From: Bacillota bacterium
GTDB taxonomy: Bacteria > Bacillota > Clostridia > Acetivibrionales > DSM-1351
Reading direction: 5' to 3'
Length of the DNA stretch: 29,980 bases
NCBI GenBank assembly: GCA_023412275.1
Contig: JAEYNY010000080.1
Coordinates: forward strand, 1 to 29,980
The notes beneath the pieces were generated by a model. The model did no database searches and had not been told where the DNA came from. It saw only the letters and a list, made by a program, of their open reading frames with translations. A program made the translations under genes and the position numbers. Shown piece by piece: positions 6,432 to 15,551 of this stretch. Position 1 is the first letter of the stretch, and every line of letters begins with the position of its first letter.

Positions 6432-7628
6432 ATGTTAATTTGGAGGTTGTGGAATTATATACTTGGATATGTTATTATAGTAGTTGAAGGATATTTTTTG
6501 GAAAAATTTATAAATATATGTACTCATCGTCAGATTAGACTGTGGAATGTAAAATGGAACAGCAGCAGCAAACTTACTATGAAAATCAGTATAAAAGATT
6601 TTAGAATGTTGCGGCCAGTTGCAAAGAAATCCCGGTGCAGAGTACATATTAACAGAAAAAAAGGGCTTCCTTTTTTAATATACAAATACAAAAACCGAAA
6701 GGCTTTTATTATCGGTTCAGCTGTATGTATAATTACTTTTTTCATAATATCCTCATTTATATGGGATGTATCAGTTACCGGAAATGACAAGGTTTCCACG
6801 GAAGTTATTTTAGAGAAGCTCTATGAGAACGGAATAAAACCCGGGGCATTTAAATTCAGCATAAATCCTGATAACGTTGTAGACAATATAATGCTTGGGA
6901 TAAATGACCTTTCAAGGATCAGTGTTTCGGTCCGGGGGACAAGGGTTTTTGTTAATGTTTCTGAAAGGGTGAAACCTCCGGATTTAATAGATAAAAATAT
7001 ACCATGCAATTTGGTTGCAGCAAAGGATGGTGTTATATACTCAATTGTAGCAAAAGAAGGCCTCGAAACGGTGAAAATTGGTGATACAGTAACAAAAGGC
7101 CAGCTACTTGTTACAGGAACAATAGAGAATGTAAAAAATCCTGAAGCCCCTCCACTTATGGTTCACTCAATGGGGTCTGTAAAAGCCAGGACATGGTATG
7201 AAGCCAGTAGTCAGGTGGAACAAACCCTTGTTAAAAACAGGAGAACGGGTTTCGAGAAAGAAAGGTATTCTCTTGTTTTTTTTACAAAAAAATTCAAATT
7301 ATTTCATAGAAAAATTCCATATAATAATTCAGAACACATAGAGGTAAAAAAGAAACTTTCATTAGGTAAGAATCTTGCTTTACCTGTAGAATGGGTTGTT
7401 GACAAATACTATGAGTATGAATTGATACAGGAAAAGCTTGATATTGACAAAGCAAAACAATTAGCAGCAGATAAGGCTTTTAAACAAGTACAGGAACAGA
7501 TACCGCAAGGAGCAGAGATAGCTAAAAAGAATGTATACTATACCGAAAACGATGATGGTAAGATAACTGCTACAGTAACGGTAGAATGTATAGAAGACAT
7601 TGGAGTTACACAGATGATAGGAGGCTAA
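6432..7628 (+). CDS. yqfD: Sporulation protein YqfD
   Basis: A 398-aa membrane protein of the YqfD family, conserved in spore formers and paired with YqfC. The N-terminal region (residues 1-80) has the typical opening WNYILGYVIIVVEGYFLEKF and a basic stretch. One transmembrane segment (about residues 93-112) is followed by a large, probably extracytoplasmic domain. ATG 6432 has 'cgggggt' 8 nt upstream. The stop is 6 nt before the phoH start, and the phoH SD lies in the end of this gene. The family is certain; no enzymatic motif is visible. Confidence 0.92.
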   Translation: MLIWRLWNYILGYVIIVVEGYFLEKFINICTHRQIRLWNVKWNSSSKLTMKISIKDFRMLRPVAKKSRCRVHINRKKGLPFLIYKYKNRKAFIIGSAVCIITFFIISSFIWDVSVTGNDKVSTEVILEKLYENGIKPGAFKFSINPDNVVDNIMLGINDLSRISVSVRGTRVFVNVSERVKPPDLIDKNIPCNLVAAKDGVIYSIVAKEGLETVKIGDTVTKGQLLVTGTIENVKNPEAPPLMVHSMGSVKARTWYEASSQVEQTLVKNRRTGFEKERYSLVFFTKKFKLFHRKIPYNNSEHIEVKKKLSLGKNLALPVEWVVDKYYEYELIQEKLDIDKAKQLAADKAFKQVQEQIPQGAEIAKKNVYYTENDDGKITATVTVECIEDIGVTQMIGG

Positions 7629-7634
7629 TAATAC

Positions 7635-8603
7635 TTGGCGGATATAACTGAGAGAAGTGTAGAGTTTTATACAATTGAACATGCAATGAATATCTTTGGT
7701 AATTATGATGAAAACATAAAAATTATAGAAGAAGCATTTAAGGTAAAAGTTTTGACACGGGGTACATCCATTAGAATAAGTGGTGAAACAGAGAGCGTTA
7801 GTAGGGCTGAAACAGTTCTTAATAAGCTTCTTGACATTGCTAAACAAGGACAGTCCATAACCAGACAAAATGTGCTCTATTTGGTAGGTTTGTCTAATGA
7901 GAAACAGATAGAAAAGGCAGATGAAATTCTTACAGACTATGTTTGCCTTACTGCAAAGGGCAAACAGATAAAATATAAAACCCATGGTCAAAAAATTTAT
8001 GTTGATGCCATTAAAAAGAATGATATTGTATTTGGTATTGGTCCTGCCGGGACAGGAAAAACTTTCCTAGCCGTGGCTATGGCTGTAACTGCATTCAGGA
8101 ATAAGGAAGTTGATAGGATTATCCTGACAAGGCCGGCAGTAGAGGCCGGAGAAAAACTGGGCTTTTTACCGGGGGATTTACAGAATAAAGTAGACCCATA
8201 TTTAAGACCTTTATATGACGGTTTATATGAGATTATGGGTGCGGACCTTTATTTGAAATATTTGGAGAGAGGCATGATTGAGATAGCACCTCTTGCATAT
8301 ATGAGAGGAAGAACTCTGGACAATTCCTTTATAATATTGGATGAGGCCCAGAATACAACACCTGAACAGATGAAAATGTTTCTCACAAGAATCGGGTTTA
8401 ATTCAAAGGCAGTTATTACGGGTGATATTACACAAGTTGATTTGCCGGGGGATAAGAAATCAGGCCTCAGGGAAGTCACCAAAATACTTGCAGATATAGA
8501 AGGAATATCATTTGTTAACCTTACAGAAAAGGATGTTGTAAGGCATGAATTAGTACAAAAGATTATAGTCGCATACGATAAACACGATTCAAACAAAAAG
8601 TGA
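7635..8603 (+). CDS. phoH: PhoH-family ATPase (PhoH/PhoL)
   Basis: A 322-aa cytosolic PhoH-type P-loop protein. The N-terminal ~110 residues form the small nucleic-acid-binding-like region seen in family members. Walker A is GPAGTGKT (about residues 136-143) and Walker B with the catalytic pair is FIILDEAQN (about 232-240). TGDITQVDLP is the sensor-like motif. PhoH proteins are linked to RNA metabolism and are usually beside ybeY, as here. TTG 7635 is the likely start: 'ataggagg' lies about 10 nt upstream and no ATG near the N-terminus keeps the conserved beginning. The substrate is not established. Confidence 0.92.
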   Translation: MADITERSVEFYTIEHAMNIFGNYDENIKIIEEAFKVKVLTRGTSIRISGETESVSRAETVLNKLLDIAKQGQSITRQNVLYLVGLSNEKQIEKADEILTDYVCLTAKGKQIKYKTHGQKIYVDAIKKNDIVFGIGPAGTGKTFLAVAMAVTAFRNKEVDRIILTRPAVEAGEKLGFLPGDLQNKVDPYLRPLYDGLYEIMGADLYLKYLERGMIEIAPLAYMRGRTLDNSFIILDEAQNTTPEQMKMFLTRIGFNSKAVITGDITQVDLPGDKKSGLREVTKILADIEGISFVNLTEKDVVRHELVQKIIVAYDKHDSNKK

Positions 8604-8625
8604 GCTTCGATTCGGGGGAAAGCCA

Positions 8626-10863
8626 ATGATAAAAAAGAAGAAAGGTAATGGCAGGCTGAAAAAGATAGCGAGAAATTTCGCTTTTCAGCGTGCTTTTCTT
8701 GTTATTATTACAGTACTGATTGCATTCATAATAATTCAGACGGGGGCACTGCCTAAAAAATACAGATTAAGTGTGGGGGACGTGTCCACTTATGATATTA
8801 CAGCACCTAGAGATTTGGTTAACGAGGTCCTGACAGAGAAAAATAGAATATCTGCAAGAGAAAGTGTTGAGCCTGTTAATAAGGAAGATACGAAAGCTTT
8901 TGTAGAGGTTATTTATAAGAAAGATGATTTTTTCAAGGCAGGTTCATCTGCCAGAGATAGTATTGATAAAAACTTAAAGCAGCTCGGAGTAGGTACAAAC
9001 GCCCGTGATTATGATGTGTATTTGAAACAGGCCCGTGATGAAGCAATAAGCAGCCTTACACAGCATGTATCACAGCTGAATATACCGTTATCGGTAGACC
9101 AGATAAATTACCTTGTATCCAAAATTTCAGATACAGAACTAGATAATTTTGAAGAAATTACCCGTCGGCTTGTTTCGGAGGCTATGTCTGAAGAGGTAAC
9201 TGAAAGCAATCTTGCAATTCACATACATAGACTGCAGAACAGTTATCAAAGTGAACAGGGAATAAGCCAGGAACTTAAAAATATCGGTAATCAGCTTGTA
9301 AAAGCAATTTTGAAGCCGAATAGGGTTATAGATGAAGAGGCTACTTTAAAGAAGCAGCAGGAGGCCTACAATAATGACGCAAATATTGTAAAAATCAAAA
9401 AGGAATCAAGGATTATAAGCTTTGGGGATGTTGTAACAGAGGACAAGTTACAGCTTCTTGAAGAGTTAAATTTGTTGGAAACAAAAAGTAAATATGATTA
9501 CCTTTTCTCAATAGGTATTCTTACCACTATTTTATTTCTAGCAGGCTTGGTTATAGTGTTCCTTAAAAAATACAACAAAAAAATATATAACGACAAAAAG
9601 GACTTGTTATTGTTATCCTTAATAGTTGTTATAATACTTGTTCTGGCCAGATGTCTCTATCCTTACTACGAGGGCCTTGTAATACCGGTTTTTGTGGGTA
9701 CAATGTTGGTTTCCATACTTTTAAATATGGAGCTCGCCGTTGTAATAAACTGTGTACTTACAGTTGGTATTTCAATTATGATTAAGGGTGACAACAAGTT
9801 TTTGTTTATGGGCCTGATTTGTGGGGTCATTTCTGCTTTTCTTGTAACTAAAGCAAGCCAACGAAGCAAATTGTCAATGAATGGAATACTACTTGGATTA
9901 ATAAATGTCGTTCTTATAGTTGCTCTGAATTTTATATATAAAAGTGATTTGCAAACAATTATTAAGGATAGTATAGCTGTCTTTCTGAACGGTCTGATTT
10001 CAATGGTACTTACTATAGGTTTGTTGCCATTTTTGGAAAGTGTTTTTAATATTGTGACGCCATTAAAGCTTTTGGAAATTTCCAACCCAAATCATCCTTT
10101 GTTAAAAAGATTACTGATAGAAGCACCCGGAACCTATCATCACAGTTTAATGGTAGGAAATCTGGCAGAGATAGCTACGGAGGATATAGGAGGAAATGCT
10201 TTACTATCCAGAGCAGGTGCTTATTTTCATGATGTTGGAAAATTGAAAAGGCCCGACTTCTTCAAAGAAAATCAGTTGAGCGAAAATCCCCACGACAGGA
10301 TGACTCCTAATTTAAGTACTCTTGTGATAACATCACATGCCAAGGATGGAGTAGACATTGCTATAAAGTACAAGCTTCCTACCGCAATCAGAGATATAAT
10401 AAAACAGCACCATGGTACAACTCTGGTAGCTTACTTTTTTCATCGGGCAATGAAAGCCGGTGGCGACGAAGAAATAAAGCAGGAGAATTTCAGATATGAG
10501 GGTCCAAGGCCCCAAACAAAAGAAGCAGCTGTTGTTATGCTTGCTGATTCAGTAGAAGCGGCCGTAAGATCAATGACAGATAAAACGGAAGGGAAAATAG
10601 AAGGTTTGATTAGAAAAATAATCAAGGATAAGCTTGATGATGGTCAACTGGATATGTGCCAGCTTACTCTTTCAGATCTTGATACTATAGCTAAATCCTT
10701 TATGAGAGTACTCAGCGGTTATTTCCATGCAAGAGAACAATATCCTGAAATAAAAGACGCATTAAAAAAGGATATTTTTATTGAGGAAAAGGGAGAGTAT
10801 AATAAGGAGAAGGATTCGGAAGATAAAAGAACAGGTGGAGGAACAAAACTTGATAATAATTGA
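8626..10863 (+). CDS. pgpH: PgpH-type 7TM-HD cyclic-di-AMP phosphodiesterase
   Basis: This 745-aa membrane enzyme matches the PgpH/YqfF family, which hydrolyses c-di-AMP. Order: a first transmembrane segment (about residues 23-41), an extracytoplasmic 7TMR-HDED domain (about 50-280), a bundle of seven membrane helices (about 290-485), then a cytoplasmic HD domain. In the HD domain, HHSLMVGNLAE starts near residue 505 and FHDVGKL near 533; later IKQHHGT and ADSVEAAVR complete the metal site. The C-terminus is a charged tail. ATG 8626 follows a purine-rich 'gggggaaag'. The end overlaps ybeY by 14 nt, which suggests coupled translation. Confidence 0.94.
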   Translation: MIKKKKGNGRLKKIARNFAFQRAFLVIITVLIAFIIIQTGALPKKYRLSVGDVSTYDITAPRDLVNEVLTEKNRISARESVEPVNKEDTKAFVEVIYKKDDFFKAGSSARDSIDKNLKQLGVGTNARDYDVYLKQARDEAISSLTQHVSQLNIPLSVDQINYLVSKISDTELDNFEEITRRLVSEAMSEEVTESNLAIHIHRLQNSYQSEQGISQELKNIGNQLVKAILKPNRVIDEEATLKKQQEAYNNDANIVKIKKESRIISFGDVVTEDKLQLLEELNLLETKSKYDYLFSIGILTTILFLAGLVIVFLKKYNKKIYNDKKDLLLLSLIVVIILVLARCLYPYYEGLVIPVFVGTMLVSILLNMELAVVINCVLTVGISIMIKGDNKFLFMGLICGVISAFLVTKASQRSKLSMNGILLGLINVVLIVALNFIYKSDLQTIIKDSIAVFLNGLISMVLTIGLLPFLESVFNIVTPLKLLEISNPNHPLLKRLLIEAPGTYHHSLMVGNLAEIATEDIGGNALLSRAGAYFHDVGKLKRPDFFKENQLSENPHDRMTPNLSTLVITSHAKDGVDIAIKYKLPTAIRDIIKQHHGTTLVAYFFHRAMKAGGDEEIKQENFRYEGPRPQTKEAAVVMLADSVEAAVRSMTDKTEGKIEGLIRKIIKDKLDDGQLDMCQLTLSDLDTIAKSFMRVLSGYFHAREQYPEIKDALKKDIFIEEKGEYNKEKDSEDKRTGGGTKLDNN

Positions 10864-11335
10864 AAATGAGCAGGACAAAGTTATAGTAGACAAAAAAATA
10901 GAAAGCCTCATAGAAAAGACAATAAAACTGTGTATGAAGTCAGAGAACCTTGACAAGGATTACGAAGTAAGTGTTTTAATTGTCGATGACGACGAGATAA
11001 GAGATATAAACAAGGAGCATAGGGATATAGATAAATCGACAGATGTTCTGTCCTTCCCTATGGTAGATTTTAAAGACGGTAAGCTAATATCAGATGAAGG
11101 GGACTATGACCTTGAAATGGGAGAGTTAATTCTGGGAGATATTATTATTTCCGCTGAAACTGCTGAGAGACAGGCGGAAGCCTATGGCCACAGTTTTGAA
11201 AGAGAGATGGCTTTTCTAACAGCACATTCATGTTTCCACCTTTTAGGATATGATCATATGGAAAAAAATGAGGAAGAGATAATGTTCAAAAAGCAGGAAG
11301 ACATTTTGAAGGAAATCGGACTTCCCAGAGAATAG
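10850..11335 (+). CDS. ybeY: Endoribonuclease YbeY
   Basis: YbeY is a single-strand-specific metallo-endoribonuclease involved in 16S rRNA 3' end maturation and ribosome quality control. The 161-aa protein carries the zinc motif HSCFHLLGYDH, i.e. the family pattern HxxxHxxxxxH; SCF replaces the more usual GxL between the first two histidines. STDVLSFP, the other signature, is intact. The start is TTG 10850: 'ggtggagg' is 8 nt upstream and the protein then begins where YbeY normally does. A longer frame from TTG 10781 would add a basic stretch lying within pgpH. dgkA begins 7 nt after its stop. Confidence 0.94.
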   Translation: MIIIENEQDKVIVDKKIESLIEKTIKLCMKSENLDKDYEVSVLIVDDDEIRDINKEHRDIDKSTDVLSFPMVDFKDGKLISDEGDYDLEMGELILGDIIISAETAERQAEAYGHSFEREMAFLTAHSCFHLLGYDHMEKNEEEIMFKKQEDILKEIGLPRE

Positions 11336-11342
11336 GAGTGTT

Positions 11343-11720
11343 ATGAAGAACAGAAATCCTATAGAGAGCTTTAATAATGCTTTTCAGGGAATTTGGTATA
11401 CTATTGTAAATGAAAGAAACATGAAAATCCATTTAGTCATTGGTACGATAGTTATATTATTGTCACTGTGGGTTCGTGTTAGCAAAATTGAGTTTACTAT
11501 ACTTTGCTTAACAATAGCCATGGTAATTTGTTTTGAATTAATTAATACGGCTGTTGAAGTGGTAGTTAACATAATAGTCGATGTTTACCATCCAAAAGCC
11601 AAGATTATAAAGGATGTTTCAGCCGGAGCAGTTTTTGTATCGGCAATTTTTAGTATTGTAATAGGATTATTTATTCTGTGGGATAAGATTATACATAAAT
11701 TGACTATTTTATTAGCATAG
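11343..11720 (+). CDS. dgkA: Undecaprenol/diacylglycerol kinase, DgkA family
   Basis: A small integral membrane kinase of 125 aa. The Gram-positive members phosphorylate undecaprenol to recycle the cell-wall lipid carrier. Three membrane helices are visible, at about residues 30-47, 50-75 and 93-117. The signature region ELINTAVEVVVN and KDVSAGAV carry the conserved acidic residues and the asparagine of the active site. N-terminal helix residues (NPIESFNNAFQGI) are also typical. It sits between ybeY and cdd, as in Bacillus. Confidence 0.93.
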   Translation: MKNRNPIESFNNAFQGIWYTIVNERNMKIHLVIGTIVILLSLWVRVSKIEFTILCLTIAMVICFELINTAVEVVVNIIVDVYHPKAKIIKDVSAGAVFVSAIFSIVIGLFILWDKIIHKLTILLA

Positions 11721-11747
11721 TTGTATAAATGAGAAGGAGGCTTCAAG

Positions 11748-12137
11748 ATGAATGATATGGAGCTAGCAGCATGTGCGAGAAAGGCCATGGATACAGCTTA
11801 TGTACCTTATTCGAAATTTAGGGTGGGGGCTGCAATATTAACAGCTTCAGGTAAAGTATATACGGGCTGTAATGTTGAAATAGCTTCTTTCGGTGCAACA
11901 AACTGCGCAGAGAGAACTGCAATATTTAAGGCTGTTTCACAAGAAGGTAAGGTAAAAATTGACAAAATTGCTATAGCCAGTGATGATGAGGACTACATAT
12001 ATCCTTGTGGCATTTGCAGGCAAGTAATGGCTGAATTTGCAGATGATGAAATGGAATTAATATGCACTAAAAAAAATGGTGAATATAAAAAAATAAGGTT
12101 TGGGGATTTACTACCAAACGCATTCAGAACTTTTTAA
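11748..12137 (+). CDS. cdd: Cytidine deaminase
   Basis: Cytidine deaminase of the small, homotetrameric type, converting cytidine and deoxycytidine to uridine forms in pyrimidine salvage. The 129-aa protein has the zinc/catalytic motif CAE (C53, E55) and the second pair PCGIC (C87, C90), giving three cysteine ligands. The substrate motif GCNVEIASFG is complete. ATG 11748 has 'agaaggagg' upstream. era follows 19 nt later. Confidence 0.95.
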   Translation: MNDMELAACARKAMDTAYVPYSKFRVGAAILTASGKVYTGCNVEIASFGATNCAERTAIFKAVSQEGKVKIDKIAIASDDEDYIYPCGICRQVMAEFADDEMELICTKKNGEYKKIRFGDLLPNAFRTF

Positions 12138-12156
12138 TAATATATTGGAGGAGACA

Positions 12157-13053
12157 ATGTCATATAAATCAGGTTTTGTATCAGTAATAGGAAGACCTAA
12201 TGTAGGAAAATCAACACTTTTAAATACGGTAACTGGTCAGAAAATTGCAATTATGTCGGACAAGCCCCAGACTACAAGAAATACTATAAGAGGGGTTATA
12301 ACAAATAAAGAATGCCAACTTATATTAATTGACACTCCGGGTATTCACAAGCCTAAAACTAAGCTTGGAGAATATATGGTAAATGTTGCGTCTGAGACTA
12401 TAAAGGAAGTTGATTTGGTTCTTTTTCTGGTTGAAGCGAATGCCCAGCCGGGAGCTCAGGATATTAACATTATACAGCAGTTAAAGCAGGTAAAAACTCC
12501 AGTTTTCCTTATATTGAATAAGGTTGATTTAGTTAGCAAGGACAAATTGCTGGCGATAATAGACAGCTACAGCAAGCTTATGGATTTTAAAGCGATTATT
12601 CCGATTTCAGCATTAAAAAATGATGGTATTGATATAATATTAAAAGAGGCATTGGATTATATACCGGAGGGGCCCCAGTTTTTCTCAGAAGATATGCTGA
12701 CAGACCAGCCTGAAAAGATAATTGCTGCTGAAATGATAAGAGAAAAAGTGCTCCTTAATCTTGATGACGAGGTACCTCATGGTGTTGGTGTGGAGGTTAC
12801 ATCGTTCAAGGAAAGAGAAGATGGGCTTATAAATATTCAGGCCACCATATACTGCGAAAAAAGCTCTCACAAGGGCATAATCATAGGTAAGCAGGGAAAT
12901 ATGCTTAAGAAAATCGGAAGTGCTGCCAGATACGAAATTGAGCGTCTGCTGGACACAAAGATATTTCTGGAACTCTGGGTAAAGGTAAAGCCGGACTGGA
13001 GAAACAGCGACAATATGCTCAAAACACTTGGTTATAAAACAAATAAGAATTAA
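12157..13053 (+). CDS. era: GTPase Era
   Basis: Era is a Ras-like GTPase that binds the 3' end of 16S rRNA and acts in 30S assembly. The 298-aa protein has the G1 motif GRPNVGKS (about residues 12-19), DTPG (G3), NKVD (G4, from about 121) and a SAL-type G5. The C-terminal KH domain contains IIIGKQGNMLKKIG. ATG 12157 follows 'ttggaggag'; upstream in-frame starts lie inside cdd and are rejected. It is clustered with ybeY, another 16S maturation factor. Confidence 0.97.
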   Translation: MSYKSGFVSVIGRPNVGKSTLLNTVTGQKIAIMSDKPQTTRNTIRGVITNKECQLILIDTPGIHKPKTKLGEYMVNVASETIKEVDLVLFLVEANAQPGAQDINIIQQLKQVKTPVFLILNKVDLVSKDKLLAIIDSYSKLMDFKAIIPISALKNDGIDIILKEALDYIPEGPQFFSEDMLTDQPEKIIAAEMIREKVLLNLDDEVPHGVGVEVTSFKEREDGLINIQATIYCEKSSHKGIIIGKQGNMLKKIGSAARYEIERLLDTKIFLELWVKVKPDWRNSDNMLKTLGYKTNKN

Positions 13054-13142
13054 TCGGGTATACTCTTGGCGGATTGTGAGAGAATATATAATGTAAAAAA
13101 ATATAGTTCTAAACAAATTTTACGCCAAGGGGGCTGACATTT

Positions 13143-13277
13143 ATGTTACTGGACTTTGTATGGAATGTTTTTAAAACAACAGGAAGTATTGATTCTTATG
13201 TTCTGATGAAAGAGATCGAAGAAAAGTTTAAGTCTGAACCAGCAGAGAATGTCATGCGAGAGGAAACAGAAGTCTAG
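13143..13277 (+). CDS. yqzL: YqzL family small protein
   Basis: A 44-aa protein beginning MLLDFVWNVFKTTGSIDSY and continuing LMKEIEEKF, which matches the YqzL family of short Firmicute proteins found between era and recO. The position here is exactly that. ATG 13143 has 'caaggggg' about 9 nt upstream. No membrane segment or catalytic motif is evident and the function is unknown. A short inverted repeat (13065-13071 / 13123-13129) lies in its leader and touches the SD. It is easily missed because of its size. Confidence 0.85.
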   Translation: MLLDFVWNVFKTTGSIDSYVLMKEIEEKFKSEPAENVMREETEV

Positions 13278-13296
13278 GTAATTATCGGGGTTAAGA

Positions 13297-14046
13297 ATGA
13301 GTTATCTTAATTATAAGGGGTTAGTTATAAAAGAAGTAAATACCGGTGAAGCAGATAAGATTATTACTGTACTTACTGCCGAAGAAGGTAAAATTTCAAT
13401 AGCTGCAAAAAATGCAAGGAGGGCTAAAAGCTCATTGAGTGCAGGCTCACAGCTTTTTACCTACAGCGAGTATATGTTGTTTAAAGGAAAAGAGCTTTAC
13501 AATATGTCAAGCTGTCAGGTAATAGAGCCTAATTATGAAATAAGAAACGATATAGAAAAATTGACATACTGCTCTCATATACTTGAGTTGATTTCGGATA
13601 ATGTTCAGGAGGGAGAACCCTCAGAAGAGGTTCTTCGACTTCTTCTGAATACACTCTATGTCATTTCCAAAACCAACCGCCCGCTTAAACTTATAACTGT
13701 AGTTTTTGAGTTAAGGCTCATGTCCCTACTGGGATATGAGCCCCATGTTATAAATTGTGTAAACTGCGGAAAAGCACAGGATGAGAATATGTACTTTGAT
13801 TTTGACAGCTCGGGTCTGGTTTGTAAAGATTGCTTAAATCCAAAGTCAAGATCTATATCACTATTGCCGGGTACTGTCAAGGCATTAAAATACATAGTAT
13901 TTATCAGCCCTCAAAAACTGTTTAATTTTTCACTTTCCCAAGAATCTATAAAAGAATTAGGGGAAATATCCAAAAGATATATAAAGGAGCACATCGGAAA
14001 AGAGTACAGAAAACTTGATTATCTGAAACAATTAAAGCTGGAGTGA
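13297..14046 (+). CDS. recO: DNA repair protein RecO
   Basis: RecO mediates RecA loading on single-stranded DNA in the RecFOR pathway and anneals complementary strands. The 249-aa protein starts with the OB-fold typical of the family (YKGLVIKEVNTGEADKIITV). In the C-terminal half it has a zinc-finger motif: CVNCG followed ~20 residues later by CKDC. ATG 13297 follows 'atcgggg'. The gene lies 19 nt after yqzL and 3 nt before cls, so all three are probably on one transcript. Confidence 0.95.
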   Translation: MSYLNYKGLVIKEVNTGEADKIITVLTAEEGKISIAAKNARRAKSSLSAGSQLFTYSEYMLFKGKELYNMSSCQVIEPNYEIRNDIEKLTYCSHILELISDNVQEGEPSEEVLRLLLNTLYVISKTNRPLKLITVVFELRLMSLLGYEPHVINCVNCGKAQDENMYFDFDSSGLVCKDCLNPKSRSISLLPGTVKALKYIVFISPQKLFNFSLSQESIKELGEISKRYIKEHIGKEYRKLDYLKQLKLE

Positions 14047-14049
14047 GAC

Positions 14050-15510
14050 ATGAATACAAACTTATATTCAGCACTTTCATTAATTATAATAATTTCAAAC
14101 AGTATTTTCGTTATTACAGCACTCTTTTTTGAAAGAAAAAAGCCTGTTCGTGCTTTGAGTTGGATTTTAGCACTCACTTTATTGCCTGTAGCCGGTTTTA
14201 TACTATATTTGATATTTGGAAGACCATTAAATTTGAAAAAGAAAAAATTTCATATTAAAAATCATAAAGACGTTGAGTACAGTAGAGAAATTTACCAAAC
14301 GTTAGGCACTGTTTGTTATGATGAAACCATGTTCAAAGAATTATATAATCCTTATGTGAAGCAGCTTATAAATTTTAATATAAATCTGTCCCAAAGTCCT
14401 TTTACCAATGATAACAAAGTTGAAATATTTACGAAAACTCAGGATAAATACGATTCCTTGTTAAGAGATATAGAAGGTGCTGAAACTTCTATTCATATGC
14501 TATACTTCATTATAAAAAATGATAAAATTGGTACACTGATAATAAATACTCTTGCTAAAAAAGCAAAACAGGGTGTTACTGTAAGGGTACTTTTTGATCA
14601 TGGGCAAAATCTATTTTTTCCGTACCGAGCTTTTAAAACCATTATAGATAATGGCGGAGAGGTATTAAGCTTCTTTTCAAATTCAATAGATAACTATCTT
14701 AAAGCAAACTATAGAAACCACAGAAAGATTGTGGTTATTGATGGAAAGGTGGGATATGTAGGAGGAATTAATATCGGTGATGAGTATCTGGGACTTCACA
14801 AAAGAATCAAGCCATGGAGGGATACTCATCTTAAAGTAACAGGAAGCAGCGTTTACTGCCTCCAACTCAGGTTTATGACAGATTGGCTGTATGCTTCCAA
14901 AAAAGAAGTAGATTTTGGAAGGTTGGATAAATACTTTAGGCCAATCAAGAAAGAAGAAAAAGGAGATGTAGCTATTCAAATGGTATCAAGCGGACCTGAT
15001 ACCAATGCAGAGGAGATCAAGAGAGGCATGATAAAAATGATTAATTCTGCAAAATGCTCCATTCTTATTCAGACCCCTTATTTTGTTCCGGATGACTCAT
15101 TTCTTGAAGCTTTACAAAATGCTGCAATGTCGGGTGTAAATGTTATTATCCAGATACCTGAAGTCCCTGACAAAAGGCTTGTGTACAAAGTAACAACATC
15201 CTTTATTGAAGATGTCATGGACTTTGGAGTAAAAGTTTACCTGTATCCGGGTTTTTTACATTCAAAAATGATAGTAATAGACGACACTTGCTGTTCCATT
15301 GGTTCTACAAATATGGACATGAGAAGTTTTTCACTGGATTTTGAAATCAATGCTTTTATGTATGGGCATGACATAACTCATAAATGTTCAACAATATTTT
15401 ATAATGATCTTAATATATGTAGGGAAGTAACTGAAGAAAGTTATAAAAAAAGAGGTGTACTGTCAAAAATATTGGAAAGCATTTGCAGACTGTTATCACC
15501 CCTTCTCTAA
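14050..15510 (+). CDS. cls: Cardiolipin synthase (phospholipase D family)
   Basis: A membrane enzyme that condenses two phosphatidylglycerol molecules into cardiolipin. The 486-aa protein has two N-terminal transmembrane helices (about residues 5-27 and 36-56). Two phospholipase D HKD motifs follow: HRKIVVIDG (H224) and HSKMIVIDD (H404), with GGINIGDEY and GSTNMDMRS after each. Length and order are those of bacterial Cls. It begins 3 nt after recO, with its SD inside the end of recO. Other Cls paralogues may exist, so the exact paralogue name is not determined. Confidence 0.93.
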   Translation: MNTNLYSALSLIIIISNSIFVITALFFERKKPVRALSWILALTLLPVAGFILYLIFGRPLNLKKKKFHIKNHKDVEYSREIYQTLGTVCYDETMFKELYNPYVKQLINFNINLSQSPFTNDNKVEIFTKTQDKYDSLLRDIEGAETSIHMLYFIIKNDKIGTLIINTLAKKAKQGVTVRVLFDHGQNLFFPYRAFKTIIDNGGEVLSFFSNSIDNYLKANYRNHRKIVVIDGKVGYVGGINIGDEYLGLHKRIKPWRDTHLKVTGSSVYCLQLRFMTDWLYASKKEVDFGRLDKYFRPIKKEEKGDVAIQMVSSGPDTNAEEIKRGMIKMINSAKCSILIQTPYFVPDDSFLEALQNAAMSGVNVIIQIPEVPDKRLVYKVTTSFIEDVMDFGVKVYLYPGFLHSKMIVIDDTCCSIGSTNMDMRSFSLDFEINAFMYGHDITHKCSTIFYNDLNICREVTEESYKKRGVLSKILESICRLLSPLL

Positions 15511-15551
15511 AATATACTTTTTTTGAAAAAGTTACAATTACGACACAAATA

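Noticed and set aside
7461..7991. 176-codon minus-strand ORF across the yqfD-phoH junction
   Set aside because: Antisense to two well-supported genes and rich in Cys/Tyr/Phe, as expected of an antisense frame.
12685..13116. 143-codon minus-strand ORF over the end of era
   Set aside because: Antisense shadow of era; no SD or domain.
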